DNA of 64,000 nt, from the NCBI GenBank assembly GCA_039180875.1, contig JBCDCY010000001.1, positions 434,001 through 498,000 of the forward strand, written 5' to 3'. Each line of letters begins with the position of its first letter. The first letter of the stretch is position 1. The notes beneath the pieces were generated by a model that saw nothing but the letters and a program-made list of their open reading frames with translations, was not told the DNA's origin and did no database searches. The stretch is from JBCDCY01 sp039180875. GTDB lineage: Bacteria > Pseudomonadota > Alphaproteobacteria > Rhodobacterales > Rhodobacteraceae. This document shows positions 26,191-33,714 of the stretch, piece after piece. The position numbers and the translations under genes were made by a program.

Positions 26191-26966
26191 TGGCCCGCAA
26201 ACTGATCGACATCTCGAACGCGCTCGAGGCCGACATCGCCTCCGACCCGCCGATCATGCTGCCCGAGATCACCTATATGAGCCATGCGGAGACGGCCGAG
26301 CAGGTGATGGCCTTCTTTCCAGGCCTGACGAAGGAGCAGTTGCCGGGGGGCGAGGGCTGGGCGGTGGAGCAGCTGCGCATCTTCACCCATAACGGCACGC
26401 ATCTGGATGCGCCCTACCACCACCATTCCACCATGAACGGCGGCGAGCGGGCCTGGACCATCGACGAGGTGCCGCTCGAATGGTGCCTCAACCCCGGCGT
26501 GAAGCTCGACTTTCGCGAGAAGCCGGACGGCCATGTGGTGAGCGCGGCCGAGGTGGAGGAGGAGCTCGCCCGCATCGGCCACACGCTCCAACCCCTCGAC
26601 ATCGTGGTGGTGAACACCGCGGCCGGCGACGCCTACGGCGAGCCCGACTACGTGATGAAGGGCTGTGGCATGGGGCGGGAGGCGACGATGTACCTCCTGG
26701 AGCGCGGCGTGCGGGTCACGGGGACGGACGCCTGGTCCTGGGACGCGCCCTTTGCGCTCACCGCCCAGCGTTGGATGGCGGAGAAGGACCCCTCGATCAT
26801 CTGGGAGGGGCACCGGGCGTCGATGGACATCGGCTATTGCCACATGGAGAAGCTGGCGAACCTGGATCAGGTGCCGGCGACGGGGTTCGAGATCAGCTGC
26901 TTCCCCTACAAGATCAAGGCAGCCTCGGCCGGCTTCGTCCGCGCCGTGGCAATCCTGGAGGACTAG
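26190..26966 (+). CDS. Cyclase/hydrolase family protein (kynurenine formamidase-like fold)
   Basis: A 258-residue cytoplasmic metal-dependent hydrolase of the Cyclase family. THNGTHLDAPYHH at about residues 66-78 gives the metal ligands His71 and Asp73 with nearby His67 and His77 (H-x-G-T-H-x-D-x-P-x-H). An R/K-rich D-V-V-V-N-T core and TGTDAWSWD later complete the fold. Members include kynurenine formamidase, isatin hydrolase and uncharacterised lactone or amide hydrolases. The sequence here is longer than formamidase (about 210) and closer to the isatin-hydrolase size. It overlaps dctM by 1 nt, indicating that it acts on the imported compound or a product. Confidence 0.85.
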   Translation: MARKLIDISNALEADIASDPPIMLPEITYMSHAETAEQVMAFFPGLTKEQLPGGEGWAVEQLRIFTHNGTHLDAPYHHHSTMNGGERAWTIDEVPLEWCLNPGVKLDFREKPDGHVVSAAEVEEELARIGHTLQPLDIVVVNTAAGDAYGEPDYVMKGCGMGREATMYLLERGVRVTGTDAWSWDAPFALTAQRWMAEKDPSIIWEGHRASMDIGYCHMEKLANLDQVPATGFEISCFPYKIKAASAGFVRAVAILED

Positions 26967-26969
26967 GCG

Positions 26970-27875
26970 ATGCGGCTCGGCACGGTAGAGGCGGACGGCG
27001 AGCGGCTGGTCGCCATTGCCGACGAGGCGACGCTAGTCGACCTGACGGCAACGGGGGATGCGCGGCTTGGCTCCATGCTGGCGCTGATCGACGCGGGCGC
27101 CGAGGGATTGGCGGCGGCGCGCGCGGCGCTTGATGAGGCCGCGGTGACGCTGCCCATGGAGGGCACCCGCATCCTCGCGCCGCTGCCTGAGCCCCGGCAG
27201 ATGCGCGACTGCCTGGTCTTTGAGGAGCACCTGAAGAACTCGTTCAAGGCGGCCGAGGCGATGACCGGGCGAGCCTTCGTCATCCCGCCGGTCTGGTACC
27301 AGCAGCCGGTCTACTACAAGGCCAACCGCTTCTCCGTCATCGGACCCGAGGCCGACGTGATCTGGCCCGCCTACGCCGAGTTTCTCGACATCGAGCTGGA
27401 ACTCGCCGTGGTCATCGGCAAGACCGGCAAGGACATCACGCCCGAGGCGGCGCCCGATCACATCTTCGGCTACACGATCTTCAACGACATCTCGGCCCGC
27501 GACGCGCAGATGATCGAGATGGGCGGGCAGCTTGGCCCCGCCAAGGGCAAGGATTTCGACACCGGCAACATCCTCGGCCCCTGGATCGTGACGGCCGACG
27601 AGGTGCCCCATCCCGCCGCGCTCACCATGGAGGCGCATGTGAACGGGGAGCGCTGGGGCGGCGGCAATTCCCGCGATATGCACCACGAATTCGGGGCGAT
27701 CCTGGCCCATATCTCCCGCTCGGAGACGCTGCGGGCAGGCGAGGTCATCGGCTCCGGCACCGTCGGCACGGGCTGCGGGCTGGAGATCGGCAAGCGCCTC
27801 GCACCGGGCGACGTCTTCGAGCTGACGATCGAGAAGATCGGCACGCTCCGCAATCGCATCATTCGGGAGGGTTGA
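26970..27875 (+). CDS. Fumarylacetoacetate hydrolase family protein
   Basis: A 301-residue enzyme with the FAH C-terminal fold. FLDIELELAVVIGKTGKDI supplies the metal-binding E-x-E pair near residue 130, and FNDISARDAQMIEM and KGKDFDTGNILGPWIV provide the Asp and the rest of the site. GEVIGSGTVGTGCGLEIG is the family's G-T-x-x-G-x-G motif. FAH-family enzymes cleave C-C bonds of 1,3-diketo acids or decarboxylate oxaloacetate, with Mg or Mn. Here it probably cleaves a diketo acid made by neighbouring oxidoreductase and isomerase. It starts 3 nt after the cyclase stop. Confidence 0.88.
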   Translation: MRLGTVEADGERLVAIADEATLVDLTATGDARLGSMLALIDAGAEGLAAARAALDEAAVTLPMEGTRILAPLPEPRQMRDCLVFEEHLKNSFKAAEAMTGRAFVIPPVWYQQPVYYKANRFSVIGPEADVIWPAYAEFLDIELELAVVIGKTGKDITPEAAPDHIFGYTIFNDISARDAQMIEMGGQLGPAKGKDFDTGNILGPWIVTADEVPHPAALTMEAHVNGERWGGGNSRDMHHEFGAILAHISRSETLRAGEVIGSGTVGTGCGLEIGKRLAPGDVFELTIEKIGTLRNRIIREG

Positions 27876-27877
27876 GC

Positions 27878-28369
27878 ATGGCGGAAGATCAGATGACCGA
27901 GGCCGTGGTGCAGTTCGATTGCCGCGGCAAGGCGGTGGGCAAGATGCGCAACGAACTCGCCGTCGCCATGGTCCAGCCCTGGACGGAGACCTTCGAGCTG
28001 GCGACCGACGAGGGCTCCTTCCACGGCGGCGATGCCAGCGCGCCGCCGCCGCTCGCCCTGTTTGTCGGCGGTCTCACGGGCTGCATCATGACCCAGATCC
28101 GCGCCTTCGGAAAACGCCTGGGCGTCACCATCGCGGATCTGGAAGTCGACGTGCGCGTGCAGTGGGACTGGCAGGCGACCGGCCGGACCTACGAGACGGC
28201 GCCGCGGTCCTTTGAGATCGACGTGATGCTCACGAGCCCCGACCCGATGGAGCGCCAGGTGGAATTGATCGAGGCGGCGAAGAAGGGCTGCTTCATCGAG
28301 CAGACGCTGGGGCGGCAAAACACGATCAAGCACCGGCTGCGGGACGGGGACGTCTGGCGCGAGGTTTGA
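27878..28369 (+). CDS. OsmC family protein
   Basis: A 163-residue small protein of the OsmC/Ohr fold. The two redox-type cysteines are in GLTGCIMTQIRAFG (about residue 68) and KKGCFIEQTLG (about 142), the usual C-x(n)-C arrangement. Classic members reduce organic hydroperoxides; family members in catabolic operons are often of unknown role, perhaps thiol-dependent or detoxifying. ATG 27878 is favoured over a TTG two codons upstream because GGGAGGG sits at the right distance. It starts 2 nt after the FAH stop. A long inverted repeat follows it. Confidence 0.85.
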   Translation: MAEDQMTEAVVQFDCRGKAVGKMRNELAVAMVQPWTETFELATDEGSFHGGDASAPPPLALFVGGLTGCIMTQIRAFGKRLGVTIADLEVDVRVQWDWQATGRTYETAPRSFEIDVMLTSPDPMERQVELIEAAKKGCFIEQTLGRQNTIKHRLRDGDVWREV

Positions 28370-28405
28370 AGAACCCTTTGCGCAGCATTGGTTTGATGAG
28401 CCGAG

Positions 28406-28527
28406 GATCGCGCCGGACCCGATGGTGGGCGCATCGCGCCCGCCCGTGGGGTGAGCCGCGTCCCGCAAACGCCCCGGTGGGGCGTTTGAGCGGCGAACGG
28501 GCGGAGCCCAACGGGTCGGGCGCGATC
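28406..28527. repeat. Long imperfect inverted repeat between OsmC and isomerase genes
   Basis: The 241-bp gap between the OsmC and TIM-barrel genes is dominated by a 122-nt inverted repeat. It begins GATCGCGCC and ends GGCGCGATC. The stem passes through GACCCG/CGGGT and CCGCCCG/CGGGCGG and finishes with a perfect apical stem CAAACGCCCC/GGGGCGTTTG around a GGT loop (28466-28488). The left arm has extra bases that would bulge out. It could be an intra-operon processing or termination structure, or a genome-wide repeat. Confidence 0.75.
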
Positions 28528-28544
28528 CGGTGCTGGCGCACCGG
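28527..28544. repeat. Small hairpin following the long inverted repeat
   Basis: CCGGTG and CACCGG arms (6 of 6) around a 6-nt loop, directly adjoining the 122-nt inverted repeat and 66 bp upstream of the isomerase ATG. Together they would form two consecutive stem-loops in the mRNA leader. Confidence 0.5.
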
Positions 28545-28610
28545 AGAGAGGTGCAGCGGCGAGTGCGCAGATCAGGTCGGCGATGCAGCTCGTTAGTCGC
28601 GGAGGACGGC

Positions 28611-29666
28611 ATGAAAACCATCAAAGGCCCGGCGCTCTTTCTGGCGCAGTTCGCAGGGGACGAGGCGCCCTTCAATTCCTGGGGGGCGATCACCAAGTGG
28701 GCGGCCGAATGCGGCTATGTCGGCGTGCAGATCCCGAGCTGGGACGGACTCCTCTTCGACCTCGCGCTCGCCGCCGAAAGCCAGGACTATTGCGACGAGA
28801 TCGCCGGCATCGCTCAGGCAAACGGCGTCGCGGTGACGGAGCTCTCCACCCACCTTCAGGGCCAGCTCGTCGCGGTGCATCCGGCCTATGACGCCGCCTT
28901 CGACGGCTTCGCGGCGGAGGAGGTGCGGGGCAATCCGAAGGCCCGCCAGGCATGGGCCGTCGACCAAGTGAAGAAGGCGCTGCACGCTTCCGAGCGCATG
29001 GGGATCACGGCCCACGCCACCTTCTCCGGCGCGCTCGCCTGGCCCTATGTCTATCCCTGGCCGCAGCGGCCCGCGGGCCTGATCGAGACGGCGTTCGACG
29101 AGCTCGCCGCCCGCTGGCGCCCGATCCTCGACGCCGCCGACGGCCACGGGGTCGATATCTGCTATGAGATCCACCCGGGCGAGGATCTGCATGACGGCGT
29201 GAGCTACGAGATGTTCCTCGACCGGGTCGACACCCACCCACGGGCGCGGATGCTCTACGACCCCTCGCATTACGTGCTGCAATGCCTGGACTACCTCGAC
29301 AATCTCGACATCTACGCCGACCGGATCGGGATGTTCCACGTCAAGGATGCCGAGTTCAATCGGACCGGCCGGCAGGGCGTCTATGGCGGCTTTCAGTCCT
29401 GGGTGGACCGGGCCGGCCGCTTCCGCTCCCTCGGTGACGGCCAGGTGGATTTCGGCGCGGTGTTCTCGAAGCTCGCGGCGCTGGATTTCGACGGTTGGGC
29501 GGTGGTCGAGTGGGAGTGCTGCCTGAAGCACCCCGAGGACGGCGCGCGGGAGGGCGCGGCCTTCGTCCGCGACCACATCATCCGGGTGACGGAGACCGCC
29601 TTCGACGACTTCGCCGGCGCCGGCACGGACGAGGCGGCGAACCGCCAGATGCTCGGGCTCGACTGA
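28611..29666 (+). CDS. Sugar phosphate isomerase/epimerase-like TIM-barrel protein
   Basis: A 351-residue xylose-isomerase-like TIM barrel. The metal-site residues appear in order: Glu in DICYEIHPGEDL, Asp/His in LYDPSHYVLQ, His/Asp in GMFHVKDAEF, and the final Glu in AVVEWECCLK. These are the four-ligand set of IolE/IolI/tagatose-epimerase relatives. It likely epimerises or isomerises a keto-sugar or inosose-type compound. ATG 28611 follows GGAGGACGGC; the upstream open frame lies in the inverted-repeat region and is rejected. It opens the second half of the operon with pyridoxal kinase and the Gfo/Idh/MocA oxidoreductase, a frequent partner of such isomerases. Confidence 0.85.
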   Translation: MKTIKGPALFLAQFAGDEAPFNSWGAITKWAAECGYVGVQIPSWDGLLFDLALAAESQDYCDEIAGIAQANGVAVTELSTHLQGQLVAVHPAYDAAFDGFAAEEVRGNPKARQAWAVDQVKKALHASERMGITAHATFSGALAWPYVYPWPQRPAGLIETAFDELAARWRPILDAADGHGVDICYEIHPGEDLHDGVSYEMFLDRVDTHPRARMLYDPSHYVLQCLDYLDNLDIYADRIGMFHVKDAEFNRTGRQGVYGGFQSWVDRAGRFRSLGDGQVDFGAVFSKLAALDFDGWAVVEWECCLKHPEDGAREGAAFVRDHIIRVTETAFDDFAGAGTDEAANRQMLGLD

Positions 29667-29669
29667 GGC

Positions 29670-30515
29670 GTGGCGCAAATCCTGTCGATCCAGTCGGCCG
29701 TCGTCTTCGGCCGGGTCGGGCACGGTGCCTCCGCCTTCCCGCTGGAGCGTCTGGGCCACGATGTCTGGCGGGTGCCCACCGTTCTGCTGACGAACCACAC
29801 AGGCTATCCGGAGTTCTACGGCCCGCCGGTTCGGCCCGACGAAATCCGCCAGCTGCTCGAACGCATGCGCCTTCGCTTTGCCTGCGATGCGATCCTGACA
29901 GGGTATCTCGGCCATCCGACGATGGCCCAGTTGGTCGCGGAACAGGTCGGTGCGCTCAAAGGCGATGATCCGACGCGAACGTATCTTTGCGACCCGGTCC
30001 TTGGCGACACGGACAAGGGCTTTTATGTGCCCGAGGATCTGGTGGAGACCTATCGGCGCCAGCTACTGCCGAACGCCGCGATGGCAACGCCGAACGTCTT
30101 CGAGCTCGGCGCACTGACCGGGACCACGCCCGGCACGCTGGCCGAGATCGTCGCGGCCGCGCGCGATCTCATGGCGTTCGAGCTGCAGACCGTGGTCGTG
30201 ACGAGCGTCACCCAAGGGTTGGCCCCGGACGAGATCGGCCTTCTCGCCGTCACGCCGCATGCGGCCGACCTCGTGGTGACGCCGCGCCTGCCGATGGAGG
30301 CAAAGGGGGCAGGCGATCTGGTGGCCGCACTCCTCCTCGCCTTCTGGCTCGAGGGGCGAAGTGCCGCAGAAGCTGCCATGCGCGCCGCCAGCATCGCCCA
30401 TGCCATCATCGCGGAGACCCATCGGCGCGGTCTGCAAGAGCTTGCCCTGATCCAGGGGCAGGACGCGATCGTCGCCCCACCCACGCTCTTCACGCCCCGG
30501 CGCGTTGACGATTGA
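29670..30515 (+). CDS. pdxY: Pyridoxal kinase (PdxY-like)
   Basis: A 281-residue ribokinase-fold enzyme. ILSIQSAVVFGRVGHGASAFPLERLGHDVW is the N-terminal pattern specific to PdxY/PdxK (S-I-Q-S-x-V-x-x-G-x-V-G-N-x-A). VPTVLLTNHTGYP fits the substrate lid, PNVFELGALTG the mid-domain, and KGAGDLVAALLLAFWL the anion-hole GxGD with the catalytic Asp (here GAGD rather than GTGD). It phosphorylates pyridoxal to PLP in a salvage route. The start is GTG at 29670, 3 nt after the isomerase stop. Its placement inside a catabolic operon is unusual and may mean a PLP enzyme is part of the pathway, or that it was carried along. Confidence 0.87.
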   Translation: MAQILSIQSAVVFGRVGHGASAFPLERLGHDVWRVPTVLLTNHTGYPEFYGPPVRPDEIRQLLERMRLRFACDAILTGYLGHPTMAQLVAEQVGALKGDDPTRTYLCDPVLGDTDKGFYVPEDLVETYRRQLLPNAAMATPNVFELGALTGTTPGTLAEIVAAARDLMAFELQTVVVTSVTQGLAPDEIGLLAVTPHAADLVVTPRLPMEAKGAGDLVAALLLAFWLEGRSAAEAAMRAASIAHAIIAETHRRGLQELALIQGQDAIVAPPTLFTPRRVDD

Positions 30516-30564
30516 CCGGGTCTGCCCCCCTGTCGATCATCGGAGAAAATCAGGGGAGGAGCCC

Positions 30565-31722
30565 GTGACAGAGACCAAACCGCCGCGCATCCGCCTCGGC
30601 ATGGTCGGCGGCGGCGAGGGGGCCTTCATCGGCGCCGTGCATCGCATTGCCGCGCGTATGGACGACCACTTCAACCTCGTCGCCGGCGCCCTGTCCTCGA
30701 CGCCGGAGCGGGAGGAAGCCTCGGGCCAGGCGCTCGGCCTCGACCCGGCGCGGACCTACGGCGACTACCTCGCCATGGCCAAGCGCGAGTCGCGCCTCGC
30801 CCAGGGGATCGAGGCGGTCGCGATCGTCACCCCGAACAGCAGCCATTACCCGATTGCCCGGGCGTTCCTGGCCCGCGGCATCCACGTGATCTGCGACAAG
30901 CCGCTCACCTCCACCCTCGCCGATGCCAAGAAGCTGGCGAAGGCGGCCGCAGCGGCCCGGGCGATCTTCGTCCTCACCCACAACTACACCGGCTATCCCA
31001 TGGTGCGTCAGGCGCGGGAGATGGTGGCGGCCGGCCTCCTCGGCAAGATCCGGGTCGTGCAGGTGGCCTATGCCCAGGACTGGCTGAGCCGCCGGATCGA
31101 GGAGACGGGGCAGAAGCAATCGGCCTGGCGCACCGATCCCGAGACCTCGGGCCCCGGCGGCTCCACCGGCGATATCGGCACCCACGCGCTCAACCTGGCG
31201 GAGTTCGTGACCGGGCTGCGGCTGGAGAGCCTGGCGGCCGATCTCGACAGCTTCGTCGAGGGTCGGGAGCTCGACGACAACGCCCATGTGCTGCTCCGCT
31301 TCGGCGATGGCGCCAAGGGGATGCTGTGGTCGAGCCAGGTGGCGCCGGGGAACGAGAATGCCCTGACGCTGCGCGTCTACGGCGAGGATGGCGGCCTGGA
31401 ATGGGCGCAGGAGGAGCCAAACAAGCTCTGGCACACGGCCCTCGGTGAGCCGAAGCGGCTGATCACACGGGCGGGCGCCGGCGCGGGAGAGGCGGCGGCG
31501 CGCATGAGCCGGGTGCCGGCCGGTCATCCGGAGGGCTATCTGGAGGGCTTCGCCAACATCTATGCCGAGGCCGCGGCTGCGATCCGCGCCTATCAGACCG
31601 GCGCGGATACAGGGGCGGAGGTCGTCTATCCCACCGTCTCCGACGGCCTGCACGGCGTGGCCTTCGTCGATGCCTGCGTGCGCTCCTCAGCCCGCAACGG
31701 CGTCTGGGTCAAAGTTCCTTAG
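30565..31722 (+). CDS. Gfo/Idh/MocA family oxidoreductase
   Basis: A 385-residue NAD(P)-dependent dehydrogenase. IRLGMVGGGEGAFIGAVHRIAARMD is the N-terminal Rossmann motif, IHVICDKPLTSTLADAKKL the E/D-K-P segment with the catalytic Lys, and GPGGSTGDIGTHALNLAEFVTG the D-x-x-x-H-x-x-x-x catalytic region (Asp and His). Members oxidise a hydroxyl on sugars, sugar acids or inositols. GTG 30565 is chosen because GGGGAGGAGCCC lies just upstream; an ATG 20 codons earlier has no such site. It is the last gene of the TRAP operon, and its 3' 36 bp overlap the convergent M14-type gene. Confidence 0.9.
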   Translation: MTETKPPRIRLGMVGGGEGAFIGAVHRIAARMDDHFNLVAGALSSTPEREEASGQALGLDPARTYGDYLAMAKRESRLAQGIEAVAIVTPNSSHYPIARAFLARGIHVICDKPLTSTLADAKKLAKAAAAARAIFVLTHNYTGYPMVRQAREMVAAGLLGKIRVVQVAYAQDWLSRRIEETGQKQSAWRTDPETSGPGGSTGDIGTHALNLAEFVTGLRLESLAADLDSFVEGRELDDNAHVLLRFGDGAKGMLWSSQVAPGNENALTLRVYGEDGGLEWAQEEPNKLWHTALGEPKRLITRAGAGAGEAAARMSRVPAGHPEGYLEGFANIYAEAAAAIRAYQTGADTGAEVVYPTVSDGLHGVAFVDACVRSSARNGVWVKVP

Positions 31723-33423
31723 GGCGCCGACGGCCGCGACCGCCGCCCGGGCCTGGGCCGCGGCGAGCAAGGCGAAGCGGGGGCCGGAGACGCTTTCGTC
31801 CGGCGCCTCGGTGATCAGGGTGATCGGCCAGCGGCCGTCTTCGACGACTTTGGCGAAGACCGGCGCGCCGGCGATGGTCCTCGGGATGGCAACGCCGTAG
31901 CGCCGGGCGCGGGCGATCTCGGTGGCGTTCAGCGCGCGGATCGCCGGATCCAGGGTCGCGGCGCGGGCCGCCGCCTGCAGGATGGCCTCGGCCAGGGGCT
32001 TGTGCGCCGCCGTGGTGCGGAGGATCAGCATGAAGCCCCGCGGTAGCATCCACTCGGCATAGCCCGCCGGCAGATAGCCGGTCATCGGCCGCACCCATTC
32101 GTGGGCCGGATAGCCGTGCAAGCTGATGTGGAGAAGGCCGCCGGCCTGGCGGCGGGCGGTGCGATGCACCTCCTCCTCCACCCCCGTGCCCTGGCCGATG
32201 TCGTTGCCGGCGGCGGTGAAGCGGCCGGCGTGGTGCATATGCTCCGGCGCGCGGGCGAAGGCGCTGAGGTAAAGGGCATGACCGTCGGGGTTTTCCAGCG
32301 GGCAGAGGGCGAGATCGCGCTCACCCGACGCCAGAAGCGTCTCGGCAGCCCGGAGCGCCCCGACGATCCCCGTCGGCTCATTGCCATGCTGACCGGCCGA
32401 GATCATCGCGGCGTTCCCCGGGTCCGTGCCGAAGCCGCGACCCTGGACAGGACGCCCTTGGCGGGACGTCGTGCCGAACGGCTGCCCACCCAGCGCATCC
32501 AGGGCCGCCGCAATCGCGTCTTGTGGCAGGGGGCCGTCCAACGCGGCCGCCGGGCGCAGGCGCGGCGGCGGGCGTGTGGCGACCGTCAGATGCAGGTCCG
32601 CGCCGGGCGCTGCCACGCGCACCTCGGGCACGATCTGGCCGACGATGGCGCTCCGGTCCTGCGGGCCGGTCCCCCGGCGCCGGCGAAAGTGCTCGAGCGC
32701 GGTGAAGTAGAGATCCTCCTCCAACGCCTCGGTGAGGCGCAGCCCCTCCGAACCCACACCCAGCGGCCGGTCGGCAGCGCCGCAGGTCAGCGTGACGTGG
32801 AACTGCTCGAAGATCAGCACCTCGGGGTCATCGGGAACGGCGATCTCGGCCAGCGCTGCCTCGAACGCCGCAAATGCCTGCTCCAGATCGGTGGGGAAGG
32901 GCCGGTCCTCCACCACCGCGCCGCTCTCCGCCGAGCGCAATCGCAACCAACCGGCGGGCGCGAGGCACCGCTCGCCCGAAGCATCCTGACGCCATCGGTT
33001 CGGGGCGGGGATCGCGGCGGAGCGGACGGTGCCGTCGCGGAGAGTGGTCTGCGCGCGGTAGGCGGGCGGCGTCGCCTCGTACCGCGCAGGCGGCAGCGGT
33101 GCGAAGGTGATGGGCGGGACGTGCGGCAGATCGGCGGCCGGATAGGCCTCCCGCAGGAAGCGCTCAGGCGGGACATCCACGACGACGGGATAGAGGATGT
33201 CGATGGAGGCGGCGTCGGCCGGCCGCTCCTCGATCAGCCAGTGCACCAGCGGCTTGAAGGCCGGGCGGAGCCGGATGCCGTGCTGCTCCGCCGCGCGCCG
33301 CTCCGCCACGCCATCGAAGACCCAGATCTCGGCGGTCGTCTCGGCCGGGACACGCTCGGCGATGGAGCGGAGCGTCCGCGGCAGCGTCAGATCCAGAAGC
33401 ACCGTCTCGCGCTGCCGGATCAT
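31687..33423 (-). CDS. M14-like zinc carboxypeptidase family protein with long N-terminal extension
   Basis: A 578-residue protein. The C-terminal half has the M14 zinc site: SAGQHGNEPTGIVG with His346 and Glu349, then the third ligand probably His436 in LHISLHGYPAHEW. Catalytic Glu candidates are in TLITEAPDES (539 or 543). ENPDGHALY is the N-P-D-G motif of the family. The first 330 residues resemble no domain I recognise, and no signal peptide is present, so it is cytoplasmic. It probably removes a C-terminal residue or deacylates an amino-acid-like conjugate. It lies 16 nt downstream of the SdhAF4 gene on the same strand, and its end overlaps the Gfo/Idh gene by 36 bp. Confidence 0.75.
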   Translation of the reverse strand: MIRQRETVLLDLTLPRTLRSIAERVPAETTAEIWVFDGVAERRAAEQHGIRLRPAFKPLVHWLIEERPADAASIDILYPVVVDVPPERFLREAYPAADLPHVPPITFAPLPPARYEATPPAYRAQTTLRDGTVRSAAIPAPNRWRQDASGERCLAPAGWLRLRSAESGAVVEDRPFPTDLEQAFAAFEAALAEIAVPDDPEVLIFEQFHVTLTCGAADRPLGVGSEGLRLTEALEEDLYFTALEHFRRRRGTGPQDRSAIVGQIVPEVRVAAPGADLHLTVATRPPPRLRPAAALDGPLPQDAIAAALDALGGQPFGTTSRQGRPVQGRGFGTDPGNAAMISAGQHGNEPTGIVGALRAAETLLASGERDLALCPLENPDGHALYLSAFARAPEHMHHAGRFTAAGNDIGQGTGVEEEVHRTARRQAGGLLHISLHGYPAHEWVRPMTGYLPAGYAEWMLPRGFMLILRTTAAHKPLAEAILQAAARAATLDPAIRALNATEIARARRYGVAIPRTIAGAPVFAKVVEDGRWPITLITEAPDESVSGPRFALLAAAQARAAVAAVGALRNFDPDAVAG

Positions 33424-33439
33424 CCGCCGCCCATCCCGC

Positions 33440-33628
33440 TCAGAAATCGGAGATGATGCCGTCTTTCTCCCAGTCGCCGAACCGCGTCGGTTCCGGCCCG
33501 TCGCGGCCGCCGAGCTCCGTCGGCAGGGCGGCGCGGCCCTTGGCCTTGGCCCGGCGGGCCGCAGCCTCCGCCAAGGCCCGTTCCGCTGCCTCGGCGCGGC
33601 GCGCCTCTTTTTCGTCCTTCCCGCTCAT
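33440..33628 (-). CDS. Succinate dehydrogenase assembly factor 4 homologue (DUF1674)
   Basis: A 62-residue protein. Its C-terminal LGGRDGPEPTRFGDWEKDGI and the final SDF match the highly conserved tail of the DUF1674/SdhAF4 family (G-G-x-x-G-P-E-P-T-R-Y/F-G-D-W-E-x-x-G-x-x-S-D-F). The first 40 residues are a charged Ala/Glu/Arg helix. SdhAF4 protects the flavinylated SdhA subunit during complex II assembly. ATG 33626-33628 is taken as the start; the frame is open further upstream but into the htpX promoter. It is divergent from htpX, an order I associate with Rhodobacterales. Confidence 0.85.
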   Translation of the reverse strand: MSGKDEKEARRAEAAERALAEAAARRAKAKGRAALPTELGGRDGPEPTRFGDWEKDGIISDF

Positions 33629-33714
33629 CCTATATGCTCGAATGCTTGAGAACGTTGTCGGGCCATACCTAAGTGCCCGATCCCAGTGCGCAAACCCCAA
33701 AAAACGGACGTACG
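33629..33714. promoter_or_regulatory. Divergent promoter between sdhAF4 and htpX
   Basis: 86 bp, AT-richer than the surroundings (for example CCTATATGCTCGAATG near 33629-33645), that must contain promoters for both genes. TATATG is a plausible -10-like element, but no paired -35 could be assigned with confidence. Confidence 0.35.

Noticed and set aside
28406..28527. Insertion sequence or MITE
   Set aside because: The arms are imperfect and no flanking target duplication or TA/AT borders were found, so it is described only as an inverted repeat.
32101..33456. 451-codon plus-strand open frame opposite the M14-like gene
   Set aside because: Arg-rich, motif-free translation, antisense to a gene with a clear zinc site.
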